Virus record (IMG/VR): IMGVR_UViG_3300008116_000020
Coordinates: 1 to 64,000 of that record
Origin: a virus
DNA length: 64,000 bases
Reading direction: 5' to 3' (one strand)
In this document: positions 21,851 to 30,344 of the stretch, piece after piece
Position numbering within the stretch: the first letter of the stretch is position 1
Layout: every line of letters begins with the position of its first letter
Notes under the pieces: model-generated
Told to the model about the DNA's origin: nothing
Database searches by the model: none
The model's input: the letters and a program-made list of their open reading frames with translations, nothing else
Position numbers and translations under genes: made by a program

Positions 21851-22886
21851 TTCTTTTTAATTTTTCTATATCACTTACAATTTTTTTATATTCTATATCA
21901 ATCTCATATGCTTTAATTATATATTCAATTTCTATATCAGAAACATGTTGCTTTCTTCTATTATATGAACTTTCTATAATTCTAAGATTTGAAATATGAC
22001 CTATTATATATGCTGGTATTCCATTTTTAAATCCGTTAATTTTTGAGTATATATGGTCTAAATCATATCCAAAATAATTTCCTCTTAATTCTATATTATC
22101 TATATTGTAATTATTAAGCGATAATCTAGTATATTTATTCACATCATAAATATAATCAATAAATTTCTTTCTATCTTGTTTTTTTATCTTTGAATTAGAT
22201 AGTGATATTTTATTATTTTTATCTAACCATTTTTCCAATCCAATTTCATTACCAAATTTATCAATATAATAAGATAAAAGATTTTTATTTTTTTGAACAT
22301 CTCTCCACTTTTGATAAATTTTTTCACCCTCAATCACACCATGTTTATTTATACAATTTTCTAAAGTAATTGCTTTTTTATTTTGAACTTCTCTAAAAAT
22401 TTTAATACCCTCAATATCCCCATATCTATCAATATATGACTGTTTACCATTTTTATATTTTTTATTTTCTTTCATTTTATTAAAAAGTAACAAACCATCA
22501 ACCTCACCATACTTTTCTTTATACCCATCTAATGTATGTGATCTCGATAATTTATCAGACATCTCTTTATTCATTAAATTAGAAAGTGTATCTTTTTTCT
22601 TTCTTGTATTTTCTGATGTTCTGCTAGATTTAAACATATTGTCATATTCATCACAAGTTATATTATGTTGTTTTATGTGATCATTATTTATTTCTTTAAA
22701 TTTAAGTCCACATATTTTACATATAACAAAGTCCAAACCCTCAACACCGGTTATCTTATTTTGTGAGTAAGACAAAGATCTACAGCTCTGTGAGCAATAT
22801 TTTGCGTTTTTTTGTCTAGAGTCGTATTCATATGATTTTCCACAAAGATTACAATCTCTACTATTTAATATTATCCAATCTTTCAT
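21837..22886 (-). CDS. HNH-type homing endonuclease splitting the CCA enzyme gene
   Basis: 349 aa. Zinc finger CNLCGKSYEY plus KYCSQSCRS at the N-terminus and a second CKICGLKF...HIKQH finger. Then several repeats of the form YGxxxGxxxF (KYGEVDGLLLF, RYGDIEGIKIF, KHGVIEGEKIY, KFGNEIGLEKW). The C-terminal HNH-like core has YDLDHIYSKINGF and ISNLRIIESSYNRRKQ. The late-promoter-like element is 4 nt before its ATG. Confidence 0.85.
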   Translation of the reverse strand: MKDWIILNSRDCNLCGKSYEYDSRQKNAKYCSQSCRSLSYSQNKITGVEGLDFVICKICGLKFKEINNDHIKQHNITCDEYDNMFKSSRTSENTRKKKDTLSNLMNKEMSDKLSRSHTLDGYKEKYGEVDGLLLFNKMKENKKYKNGKQSYIDRYGDIEGIKIFREVQNKKAITLENCINKHGVIEGEKIYQKWRDVQKNKNLLSYYIDKFGNEIGLEKWLDKNNKISLSNSKIKKQDRKKFIDYIYDVNKYTRLSLNNYNIDNIELRGNYFGYDLDHIYSKINGFKNGIPAYIIGHISNLRIIESSYNRRKQHVSDIEIEYIIKAYEIDIEYKKIVSDIEKLKRNGYN

Positions 22887-22890
22887 TTAA

Positions 22891-22901
22891 TATATATTAA
22901 A
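22891..22901 (-). promoter_or_regulatory. Late-promoter-like element
   Basis: TTTAATATATA on the minus strand, 4 nt before the endonuclease ATG at 22886. Confidence 0.6.
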
Positions 22902-22933
22902 TATAAAAGATGATATTTTTCGAAGAGATTTTA

Positions 22934-23512
22934 CTATAATCTACAAGCCATTCTAATAGCTCTTAAAATTCTTAAAGGATCCTCTTTTATTCTTAAATCA
23001 GGTTCTCCAATCATTGATATAACACCATTCTTTATATCATCAATTCCTCCAACCAAATCGACTATTTCATTCTTGTCTAAGTCATAAAAAAGTCCATTTA
23101 TCCGCAAGTCTCTTCTAAGAACATCATTTTCAATTGTTGAGAATTTAACATCTGGATTTCTAGTTTTACCTAATTTTTCATCATAAACATCCTCTCTGAA
23201 TGTTGCGATTTCCATTCCTTCTGGTTGATCTTTGGTAAATACCACGACAACTCCAAATGCTTTACCTTGTAAGTTAGTTCTGAATTTACCATCTAAAATA
23301 CTTAAAACCTCATCTGGTAAGGCATCGGTTGCTAAGTCAAAGTCCTTTGGTTTATCACCTGTAAGAAAATCTCTAACTGAACCACCAACCAAATAAAGTT
23401 TCTTACCATTCTTAGAGAATAGTTTATGTAAATCTTTAACTGACTGTGGAATAATATCCAACATTGTTTTAGTTGATTCCAAGAATTTTTCGTATTTAGT
23501 TATTATTTTCAC
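22934..23512 (-). CDS. CCA-adding enzyme, head domain (split gene)
   Basis: 192 aa from the GTG at 23512. KLYLVGGSVRDFL and DFDLATDA (D57, D59) are the class II nucleotidyltransferase motif, and RRDLRINGLFYD and EDPLRILRAIRMACR complete the head. It stops with TAG-TAA immediately after RMACRL. The first 16 residues (KYEKFLE/STKT) resemble the N-terminal tag, but the GTG overlaps a -7 element (23512-23519). The enzyme could instead start at Met17 (23464). Confidence 0.85.
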   Translation of the reverse strand: MKIITKYEKFLESTKTMLDIIPQSVKDLHKLFSKNGKKLYLVGGSVRDFLTGDKPKDFDLATDALPDEVLSILDGKFRTNLQGKAFGVVVVFTKDQPEGMEIATFREDVYDEKLGKTRNPDVKFSTIENDVLRRDLRINGLFYDLDKNEIVDLVGGIDDIKNGVISMIGEPDLRIKEDPLRILRAIRMACRL

Positions 23513-23519
23513 AAATATA
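23512..23519 (-). promoter_or_regulatory. -7 element TATATTTG over the GTG start
   Basis: TATATTTG on the minus strand, its last base being the G of the GTG start. If active, the transcript would begin inside the tag and favour the internal ATG. Confidence 0.4.
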
Positions 23520-23528
23520 GTAATTTTT

Positions 23529-24311
23529 TTAGAATTGTTCTGTTTTAAGAAAGTCTATATATCTTTCTTTCTTTTCATATGGGAACTCATGCCAACCTGA
23601 GCCACCTCTTCTCTGTAATATATAAGGAGAGTATGTTCTATTTGTGTTTATAACAAAAATTGGATGCTCATTTGTTATAATTTTTTCAACATCACTACTT
23701 AATAAGAAGTTAAAACAAACAACTTGACTATAATTTTTATCTTCGAATTTTGGCATTGAAAATATCAAATCCACATTATATAGTTCTTCTAAAGTATCAT
23801 AAGCTAATTTAAACGCATCTAATTCGGTTTTGTAATAAAAACCATAGAAACTTTTTAACCATTCCAATATCTTAACAGCTGTTTCATAATCACAAAATCC
23901 ACCAACTCCTTTACTAATTACATTATCAAAATCATAAGTTTCCTCTAAATTGAAATGATTGATAGTTATTCTAGCATCAGGAACTTTCGATAATTTAACT
24001 TCGATGTTCCTTTTACTTGAATTTACATTATTTTTGGCTATGATAAAATGTTTTGTCATTGAGTATATTCTCTCATTCAAATCATAGATATCATCTATTA
24101 TATAAGTTGACATTTCTAAGTTATTATAACTTATAAATAATTCTGGATCATTAGCAACATACTTTGATTCCGCGTTTTTATCTACAACATCATCAATTGA
24201 TATATGATATTTATCTAGTATTTCAGATTGGATAATATCTTTAACATCTAACCAATCATTTATATCTAAACTAGCGTATTCAAATAGTTTGTATTTTTTT
24301 AAATGTTTCAT
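23529..24311 (-). CDS. N-tagged hypothetical protein
   Basis: 260 aa, begins MKHLKKYKLFEYASLD. Predicted alpha/beta, no family recognised. The C-terminus has YSPYILQRRGGSGWHEFPY. Overlaps the next tagged gene by 4 nt; part of a minus-strand run of tagged genes from 26276 downward. Confidence 0.78.
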   Translation of the reverse strand: MKHLKKYKLFEYASLDINDWLDVKDIIQSEILDKYHISIDDVVDKNAESKYVANDPELFISYNNLEMSTYIIDDIYDLNERIYSMTKHFIIAKNNVNSSKRNIEVKLSKVPDARITINHFNLEETYDFDNVISKGVGGFCDYETAVKILEWLKSFYGFYYKTELDAFKLAYDTLEELYNVDLIFSMPKFEDKNYSQVVCFNFLLSSDVEKIITNEHPIFVINTNRTYSPYILQRRGGSGWHEFPYEKKERYIDFLKTEQF

Positions 24312-25165
24312 TTGTTAAATAAATTTGTTCTTCCAGATGTTTGAAGTTCTTTATAGAATAAAGATTTATTTGAGTACTGTCTGAAGAAAAACTCGGTTAT
24401 ATCTTCTACTGAATTGACTACTCCCCACTCACTTGATATTAAGGTTACAATATTAGTTTCGATCCAATCATAAAAACTTATATTCTTATCTTTACGAATT
24501 GGATAATCAATCTTTCCCGTCAAAGCCTTTTTAAGTAGATTTAAACATGTTTTAGCACCAGCATCATCACATAACTTAAATCTACTAGTGATCCAATCTC
24601 TATCTTGACTTTCAGTTACATGTATGTTTCCTGTTTCCGCATTTACATCAATAATAAACATTCTATCAAATAGAATAGGAGCAGCATCGTTATCAACTAA
24701 ATCCCAACCTCTATAATCTTTACTTACTTCTTTACTAATATCAAAAATTATATTCATTGTTTCTTCATCCGCTGGTATAAATCCCTCAACAACTTCAAAA
24801 TATACAACATTATTTTGTCTTTTAACCGCATCTATGTTTGGATATTGATCTTTAAACCACCAATCACTATCTATTTCATAAACTGGGTAAAAATTCAATG
24901 GTTTGATAAATCCACATTTAATTAATATAGTTTGTAACTGTGAAGAAGGTAAACCATTGAAATTAATATCACATTTAACTGGATTAGAAAACTTAGAATA
25001 AAATTCCGCTATTTCTTTACATTTTTTAATATATTCTCTTCTCTGTAAATTATCAGCATGTTTTAACATGTCACTTCTTTTCGTAGGATGAGTTGTAAGT
25101 TTAGAAGCAATATTTCTATATGTATCTGGATTTAGTTCTTCATTAAATTTCTTTAAGTATTTCAT
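24308..25165 (-). CDS. N-tagged hypothetical protein (LNPxTYR type)
   Basis: 285 aa. MKYLKKFNEELNPDTYRNIA and LKHADNLQRRE match the 19278 protein, so the tag is followed by a conserved segment of about 40 residues. The remainder is unassigned. Confidence 0.78.
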   Translation of the reverse strand: MKYLKKFNEELNPDTYRNIASKLTTHPTKRSDMLKHADNLQRREYIKKCKEIAEFYSKFSNPVKCDINFNGLPSSQLQTILIKCGFIKPLNFYPVYEIDSDWWFKDQYPNIDAVKRQNNVVYFEVVEGFIPADEETMNIIFDISKEVSKDYRGWDLVDNDAAPILFDRMFIIDVNAETGNIHVTESQDRDWITSRFKLCDDAGAKTCLNLLKKALTGKIDYPIRKDKNISFYDWIETNIVTLISSEWGVVNSVEDITEFFFRQYSNKSLFYKELQTSGRTNLFNK

Positions 25166-25166
25166 A

Positions 25167-26276
25167 TTAAATTTCAGCTATTTTTTTGTAGAAGTAACTA
25201 TTATAGAATTTTTCGTTTGGTTGTGGACTTTCTGGAAGTAATCTATTATTACTTATTCTATTGAATACACTCATCGCTTCATCCAAATCTTCTGATGGAT
25301 CGTGACTTAAAATACCAAGTAGTTCTGTTAGTTTTTTTCTAAAATCTTCGTTTTTAGCTACTAACTTAGGTAAGTCTTTTGTGAACTCGATAGCTGATCT
25401 TTTATCCGAGAAAACAGCTGTATAGTAACCACTAAAAATATTTTTAGGAGATATTTCTAATGATATTTTCTTACTATCTTCAAAGAATGCTTGAACATCA
25501 TAAATTGGATTACCATTTTCATCTTTATCAAGCGGTATTATTTTACCATTTACCCATATTGAACTCGCAACTCCAGTTCCATTACAACTCTCACATTTTT
25601 GAGGTCCTTTATGACCATCACATTGTGGACATTCTCCACCATCGTAGTCTTCTCCATGACCATCACATTCATAACAGTAAAATTCACCGTCACCATCACA
25701 ATCTTGACATCTTGTAAAATCTTTCATACCATAACTTGACCTACTAAGAACTAATGATATACTAAATGGTGTCCATCTATAAATCTTTATAAGCTCATTA
25801 AAGTGTCCATTTGACTTTCCATCCAATTCTGATTTACTACTATTAAGTAATCTAAAAGAAACATCAAATGTTAATCCCAGATGTGTATTATTACCATTTT
25901 TCCAACTATTTATAATATCATCAACACTATAATTAATATCAGTAAGTACCTGTGATTCCTTTCCATATGGAGTTACTCCATATCTAACATTTTCTATTCT
26001 AAGATCAGTCATTTTAACACTTTTCTCAAGATAACTGGTTCTATTCTTCAAAACAGTTACATTATAATAACCAAACTCTTTTTCATCTGCGTAGTCTCTC
26101 AAAATACCCGCCTTTTTTGTTTGATTAGCACTTGTAGCTAACGCCCCTGCTCTTCTGAATTTTTCAGGTTGAAATCCAGTTGATGGAACTGATTGTGTAA
26201 CACCAGTTTCTTCATCATATTCTTTCTTTGTCAATCTTGGACCTATAGCCTCGTTATACTTCTTAATATATTTCAT
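25167..26276 (-). CDS. N-tagged protein with DnaJ-type zinc-finger region
   Basis: 369 aa. Tag MKYIKKYNE/AIG, then FRRAGALATSANQTKKAGIL as in its paralogues. Residues about 200-250 hold four CxxCxGxG-type units (CQDCDGDG, CYECDGHG, CPQCDGHK, CESCNGTG), the zinc-binding core of DnaJ, but without a J domain. Probably a protein or nucleic-acid-binding module. Confidence 0.8.
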   Translation of the reverse strand: MKYIKKYNEAIGPRLTKKEYDEETGVTQSVPSTGFQPEKFRRAGALATSANQTKKAGILRDYADEKEFGYYNVTVLKNRTSYLEKSVKMTDLRIENVRYGVTPYGKESQVLTDINYSVDDIINSWKNGNNTHLGLTFDVSFRLLNSSKSELDGKSNGHFNELIKIYRWTPFSISLVLSRSSYGMKDFTRCQDCDGDGEFYCYECDGHGEDYDGGECPQCDGHKGPQKCESCNGTGVASSIWVNGKIIPLDKDENGNPIYDVQAFFEDSKKISLEISPKNIFSGYYTAVFSDKRSAIEFTKDLPKLVAKNEDFRKKLTELLGILSHDPSEDLDEAMSVFNRISNNRLLPESPQPNEKFYNSYFYKKIAEI

Positions 26277-26280
26277 AAAG

Positions 26281-26304
26281 TATATATTTAGTTTTTAATA
26301 TATA
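26281..26304. promoter_or_regulatory. Divergent pair of late-promoter-like elements
   Basis: Minus strand CTAAATATATA at 26281-26291, 4 nt from the ATG at 26276; plus strand TTTAATATATA at 26294-26304, 4 nt from the ATG at 26309. Both flanking genes are N-tagged. Confidence 0.6.
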
Positions 26305-26308
26305 AATT

Positions 26309-26572
26309 ATGAAATGGATAAAATTATTTGAGGATTTTAAGCAAAATAATGAAGATGGTGACTTAATAACAGTCGAAGATATTATTAAAGCTAAAGAAAG
26401 TGGAGAGAAGATATATGCTACTATTATAGAAGATGTAGCGGGTAATGATCCAGAAGAACCTTTAGAGATAAAGGATATTGATGATGATGGTCTTATTACA
26501 GTTGATTACAAAGGAAAAATGGGTTATGTGAAATTAAAAAATGTTAATCGAATAGGGGATAAATTAGATTAA
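26309..26572 (+). CDS. N-tagged small acidic protein (MKWIKLFEDF)
   Basis: 87 aa. Same tag variant as 18438 (IKLFEDF). Acidic body with IDDDGLITVDYKGKMGYVKL, a small beta barrel-like segment. Function unknown. Confidence 0.75.
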   Translation: MKWIKLFEDFKQNNEDGDLITVEDIIKAKESGEKIYATIIEDVAGNDPEEPLEIKDIDDDGLITVDYKGKMGYVKLKNVNRIGDKLD

Positions 26573-26598
26573 TTCATTTTAGATTTTCTTTAAAAATA

Positions 26599-26628
26599 AA
26601 AAAGGGAGATTAAATCTCCCTTTTTTTA
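26599..26628. terminator. Bidirectional terminator
   Basis: GGGAGATT-AAATCTCCC type hairpin flanked by A-run and T-run, between converging genes. Confidence 0.85.
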
Positions 26629-28212
26629 CTTTTCTGTGTTTTCGATAACGATTTGTTTTACCTTACCGTTACTTCTACTGATTGGACATTTAACACCAAC
26701 TGAGATAATTAAAACTTTACCTTTGACTTTTGAGAAGTCTAATGTATCTGTATAACCATCTGTTAAAAGTACAGAGTTACAATCGTTGAAGTTTGCTACA
26801 ATGTGATCAATCATCGGTTGTAAACAAGTACCACCTAAACCTTTAATTGGAATACTTTCTAATTGTTTCTTACTTTTAATTCTTTCTACCCAATTTACTT
26901 GTGTATCAGACTCCATAAAGTTGATCTCAATGTCATTTCGGTAAACATATGATAGAACTCTCTCGAAAGTACCTTGACCACCCATTGAACCAGATGTATC
27001 TAATCCAACATTGATTTTAGTTTTAACTTTCTTGTTACCTTTCAAACCAGAGATACTCTTACGGTTTGGTTTAACAATAGTTCTTTCTTTAACAGTACCA
27101 AAAATCATATTAGAAACTGCTCTCTTAATTTCTCTAAGATAGTCTTTTCTTTTCTTTCTTAATTTATTAAGAGTTTGTTCAACGTTACCTGCTGATAAAC
27201 CTCGAGCGGCTAATCTTTCCATAACATCTTTAACCATAGCATTTCTCATTTCCTCAGGAACATCATCACCGATGTGTTTATCTAAGTATTCGCCATTGTT
27301 ACCATCTTCTAAGTCTTGGAAGATTTTCTCTTTAGACCAAGTATCTAATGAGTTGCCATCTTTACCTTGTGGGTTTTTACCATAAGGTCCATAAGAAGGC
27401 TTACCAGTTGAGTCAGTATCGCCATCACTTCCAGTACCATTACAATCTGGACAATCTTCACCTTGACCACCACCATTTTGTGGTTGATTTTGACCTTGTT
27501 GTTGACCTTGTCCACCACCTTGACCATTTTGATCTTGTTGGTCTTGACCTTGTCCTTGACCTTCACCTTCACCAGGTTGTTGTCCTTGACCATCTTTTTG
27601 ATCTTGACCTTGACCACCACCTTGATTTTGTGGTTGACCTTGTCCTTGACCATCTTGTTTTTGTCCTTGACCTTCTTTTTTACCAGATCCGTTACAAGTT
27701 TTACAACAATTTTTCTTTTGTTCTTTTTGCCACTTCTCTTTCTCTTCTTTCATCCACTCGTATAACTCCTCGAAGATAAGGTTACCTGTGTATTCTTTAG
27801 GAACAAAAAGTGCCATGTTTTTACCATCTGGTGACTTTGGAATTTCAACGAAATCGTGTGTAATATCTTCCCAAATAACATGGTTGATAATCATATCTTG
27901 TACGATATTAGACATTTTATGATCATATTGACCAGTTACGGTACGTTTTGGGTGATCAAAAAGTAAGTGGAAGTCCTCGTGTAAAGTAATAAAGTTTACT
28001 TCTTTTTGAGACATATCAGCAAGAAACTTCGGAGAATAGTAAAAGTTCATACCTTTACTAGTCACGTTTACAGCACAAGTACCAATAGTATCTTGTTCAT
28101 GGAAATTGACATGTAAGTTGAACTCACCATAGTAAGGTAGGTTAACTTTGGTATCAATCAAGAGTTGTTGAATACCATTCAACAGTTTTTCGTGAATGTT
28201 TTTAAGTGTCAT
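26626..28212 (-). CDS. VWA-like protein with putative metallopeptidase domain (DUF2201 type)
   Basis: 528 aa. N-terminal predicted metallopeptidase with H78-E-D-F-H82 (LHEDFHLLFDH). Residues about 165-285 are a Gln/Gly/Asp linker bounded by two CxxCxGxG zinc knuckles (CKTCNGSG, CPDCNGTG). The C-terminal VWA-like domain has the MIDAS motif DTSGS (about 405). This pairing with a MoxR ATPase (8529-9689) is known in bacteria, where MoxR remodels or activates the VWA partner. Own host-type -7 element at 28235. Confidence 0.87.
   Translation of the reverse strand: MTLKNIHEKLLNGIQQLLIDTKVNLPYYGEFNLHVNFHEQDTIGTCAVNVTSKGMNFYYSPKFLADMSQKEVNFITLHEDFHLLFDHPKRTVTGQYDHKMSNIVQDMIINHVIWEDITHDFVEIPKSPDGKNMALFVPKEYTGNLIFEELYEWMKEEKEKWQKEQKKNCCKTCNGSGKKEGQGQKQDGQGQGQPQNQGGGQGQDQKDGQGQQPGEGEGQGQGQDQQDQNGQGGGQGQQQGQNQPQNGGGQGEDCPDCNGTGSDGDTDSTGKPSYGPYGKNPQGKDGNSLDTWSKEKIFQDLEDGNNGEYLDKHIGDDVPEEMRNAMVKDVMERLAARGLSAGNVEQTLNKLRKKRKDYLREIKRAVSNMIFGTVKERTIVKPNRKSISGLKGNKKVKTKINVGLDTSGSMGGQGTFERVLSYVYRNDIEINFMESDTQVNWVERIKSKKQLESIPIKGLGGTCLQPMIDHIVANFNDCNSVLLTDGYTDTLDFSKVKGKVLIISVGVKCPISRSNGKVKQIVIENTEK
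27420..27700 (-). repeat. Low-complexity GQGQ-coding tract
   Basis: Repeats of GQG, QDQ and QNQ codons (ACC/TTG-rich on the plus strand) encode the linker of the VWA protein and create long artefact frames on the other strand. Confidence 0.85.
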
Positions 28213-28234
28213 AATTCGCTTTTAATTTATTTTA

Positions 28235-28242
28235 CAAATATA
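28235..28242 (-). promoter_or_regulatory. -7 element TATATTTG
   Basis: TATATTTG on the minus strand, 22 nt before the ATG of the VWA gene. Confidence 0.6.
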
Positions 28243-28260
28243 ATAATAATTTTTCAAATA

Positions 28261-28722
28261 CTATTTTCTTTTTAGATTTTTTTCTTCTTGTTGTAAGAGT
28301 TTATCTAAATCACTCTCAATTATAAATCTTTTCTTAGATTCTGTATCAGACATTCTTTTATCCATTTCATCATCAAAAAGATCACAAACATATAATGAGT
28401 TTTTAACTGGTATATGTAACTCATATAAGTTATGACTTGTTTCATTTATATCCATAATAGTCATAACTGATTCACCAGTTGGGTTATGTTGAAAAACAAG
28501 AAGAAGATTATCTTTTTCTATTTGTCTAATTCCAAATGTATTAAAAGCCAACTTAGTATTTTTATCCTTTAAAAGAAGTTTCCAAAGTCTTATAGACTTT
28601 TCCTGGAAAGGAGTAATGGTTTTGTTCTGTTCCGGTGTAATAGAATTATCGAAACGTCTTTTCCATTGTCTCCAACGAACTCTTAATCTTTTAAATCTCC
28701 AACTTAATTTATATCTAAACAT
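28261..28722 (-). CDS. Hypothetical protein with basic N-terminus
   Basis: 153 aa. Residues 1-26 are very basic and aromatic (YKLSWRFKRLRVRWRQWKRR), a possible nucleic-acid or membrane-binding helix. Body unassigned. Start overlaps the stop of the gene at 28722. Confidence 0.73.
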   Translation of the reverse strand: MFRYKLSWRFKRLRVRWRQWKRRFDNSITPEQNKTITPFQEKSIRLWKLLLKDKNTKLAFNTFGIRQIEKDNLLLVFQHNPTGESVMTIMDINETSHNLYELHIPVKNSLYVCDLFDDEMDKRMSDTESKKRFIIESDLDKLLQQEEKNLKRK

Positions 28723-29114
28723 TACTTAATCATATTAATTTTTGCGTCTCTAACTTCAGCCTTATTAAGAGGCTCTCTTAACTCATTACCTTTACTATCA
28801 ACTAAAACTGATGTATCAACTGTATCTGATCCAGTTTTCTCAATAAGTGAAAGAATGTAAGGATTAGTTGTTTCTTTACCATCTTCAGGTGAAATTTGCT
28901 CATATATATTCATAGCAACTTCTTCAAACGGAGTTAAGTTAAGAATAACCGATGGATCTTCATCACTGTGTTTGTCAAGTGCTAAAATAAGTAACAAATA
29001 AAGTTCTTCTTTATCTAATTGGTTCATCTTCTCAATTTGAGAACATACATTTAAGTTTGTGTAAATATCTACAAATAAGTCAGATACTACTAGTTTTTTT
29101 TCTTCTTTAATCAT
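28722..29114 (-). CDS. Hypothetical helical protein
   Basis: 130 aa, acidic and helical (LDKEELYLLLILALDKHSDE). Ends VRDAKINMIK, a weak match to the C-terminal tail family. Function unknown. Confidence 0.73.
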   Translation of the reverse strand: MIKEEKKLVVSDLFVDIYTNLNVCSQIEKMNQLDKEELYLLLILALDKHSDEDPSVILNLTPFEEVAMNIYEQISPEDGKETTNPYILSLIEKTGSDTVDTSVLVDSKGNELREPLNKAEVRDAKINMIK

Positions 29115-29144
29115 ATTAATTTATATGTTTTAGTTTCTAATTGT

Positions 29145-29297
29145 TTAGAATATAAAATATAAAAAGTATATTATAAAATATACAATGTTTATTAGCATTA
29201 GAGAAACAAAATATTCCTCATAGTCGGTTTTTTTAATACCTAAAAATGATATTAGAGTTACCAATGTAAATATAATAAGGTGTGCTAAAATACTCAT
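29145..29297 (-). CDS. Small membrane protein
   Basis: 50 aa, found by reading the gap. Two hydrophobic helices (LAHLIIFTLVTLISFLG and LMLINIVYFIIYFLYFIF) separated by KKTDYEEY, so a two-helix membrane hairpin. The ATG overlaps the TGA of the upstream gene. Function unknown; small size would suit a lysis or host-membrane role, which is speculation. Confidence 0.65.
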   Translation of the reverse strand: MSILAHLIIFTLVTLISFLGIKKTDYEEYFVSLMLINIVYFIIYFLYFIF

Positions 29298-29569
29298 ATT
29301 CGATTTAATATTTCATCTATTCTTTTATCTCTAGTTTCATCAACATCATAGAATACCGCTCTAAAAGTAATTCTATCCATTTTATGTTTGATATTTTTAT
29401 TATCAATGACCCAGTATGTTTTCCAACCACCATTAGTTTTATAACCATCTTCCCAAGAGTATGTTTCATAAAAACCATCATATATCTTACCTTTCTCATA
29501 GATCTGATTATCAGAAATGCTCATTGCATTCTTACAAAGGAATTTTGCTTTAATTACTTCAGATTTCAT
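29294..29569 (-). CDS. Hypothetical protein with RD-RI-IL tail
   Basis: 91 aa from the ATG at 29569 (ATGA overlap upstream). A beta-rich body with GKIYDGFYETYSWEDGY resembles small phage regulators, unassigned. Ends TRDKRIDEILNRI. Confidence 0.76.
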   Translation of the reverse strand: MKSEVIKAKFLCKNAMSISDNQIYEKGKIYDGFYETYSWEDGYKTNGGWKTYWVIDNKNIKHKMDRITFRAVFYDVDETRDKRIDEILNRI

Positions 29570-29892
29570 ATACAATCGTAACCTTCAGAATCTCTTAAAT
29601 CATTTACCAAGTTCTCAACAAAACTAACGAATGTGTAAATAGTTGCGTCTTTTGAGAAAAGATGTTTATGTTTTTCGAAGAATCTAAAATATCTTTCTCT
29701 TGTTAAAAAGTTTTTAATCTCAACACAAACTTCTTTAACTTCATCACTAGTCATTTCATAAGCCATAACTGGACCATCGAAATCTTCAAAGTATTTACCA
29801 CCAACTTCTTTACAGATGGCACCTATCAATCTTTCCGAACTTATACTTGTTAAGAAACTACTACCGGAATTTGTTACAATTGTTCTACTCAT
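29566..29892 (-). CDS. Hypothetical protein
   Basis: 108 aa, mixed alpha/beta, not recognised (FLTRERYFRFFEKHKHLF). Overlaps its neighbours by 4 nt at both ends. Confidence 0.74.
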   Translation of the reverse strand: MSRTIVTNSGSSFLTSISSERLIGAICKEVGGKYFEDFDGPVMAYEMTSDEVKEVCVEIKNFLTRERYFRFFEKHKHLFSKDATIYTFVSFVENLVNDLRDSEGYDCI

Positions 29893-30341
29893 ATTCCCAA
29901 TTTTTCCAATCTATATTCTCTATATGCTTGTTTTGTAACAGAACCTAATTCATATGCTCTATGGAAAAAGACTTCAAATATTTCTTCATGTCCTTTTTCT
30001 TTAGCAACCATTGCTCTATTTAGAGCTTTCCACTCATCATGAATTCGACCTGCTTGTGTTCTCGATAAAGATACCATCTTATCACAATCACCATTTGATT
30101 TATCAACTATGTCTTTTACTCGTTTATAGTTTTTTTCAAATTCGGCTTTACTTTGACCGTTCCATTTACCACTCATAATATCAAAACAATTATAAAATCC
30201 ATTTTTAAGTCTTTGACCATTCCACTCTAGAGTGCCCGATAAGTTCTTTCTATTTATTTTACCTTTAAACCAGAACCAATAACAATTATCTCTTTCATTT
30301 TGTAGAAAGTCAGTTAGTTTTGATTTTGATAATTCTTTCAT
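29889..30341 (-). CDS. Hypothetical protein with R-YRL-LG tail
   Basis: 150 aa. Helical; KALNRAMVAKEKGHEEIFEV and YREYRLEKLGI at the end. First protein gene after the suppressor tRNA, with 3 nt between them, so probably on the same transcript. Confidence 0.75.
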   Translation of the reverse strand: MKELSKSKLTDFLQNERDNCYWFWFKGKINRKNLSGTLEWNGQRLKNGFYNCFDIMSGKWNGQSKAEFEKNYKRVKDIVDKSNGDCDKMVSLSRTQAGRIHDEWKALNRAMVAKEKGHEEIFEVFFHRAYELGSVTKQAYREYRLEKLGI

Positions 30342-30344
30342 AAG

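Noticed and set aside
21837-22933. Group I intron or intein in the CCA enzyme
   Set aside because: The endonuclease frame fills nearly the whole insert, leaving about 50 nt, too little for an intron core. Stop codons separate the parts, which excludes an intein.
25167-26276. DnaJ chaperone
   Set aside because: Only the Cys-rich region is present. There is no J domain with HPD.
27345-27779. Long open frames opposite and beside the VWA gene, rich in His/Leu/Asp or Thr/Leu
   Set aside because: They mirror the low-complexity GQGQ codons of the true gene and have repetitive, non-protein-like composition.
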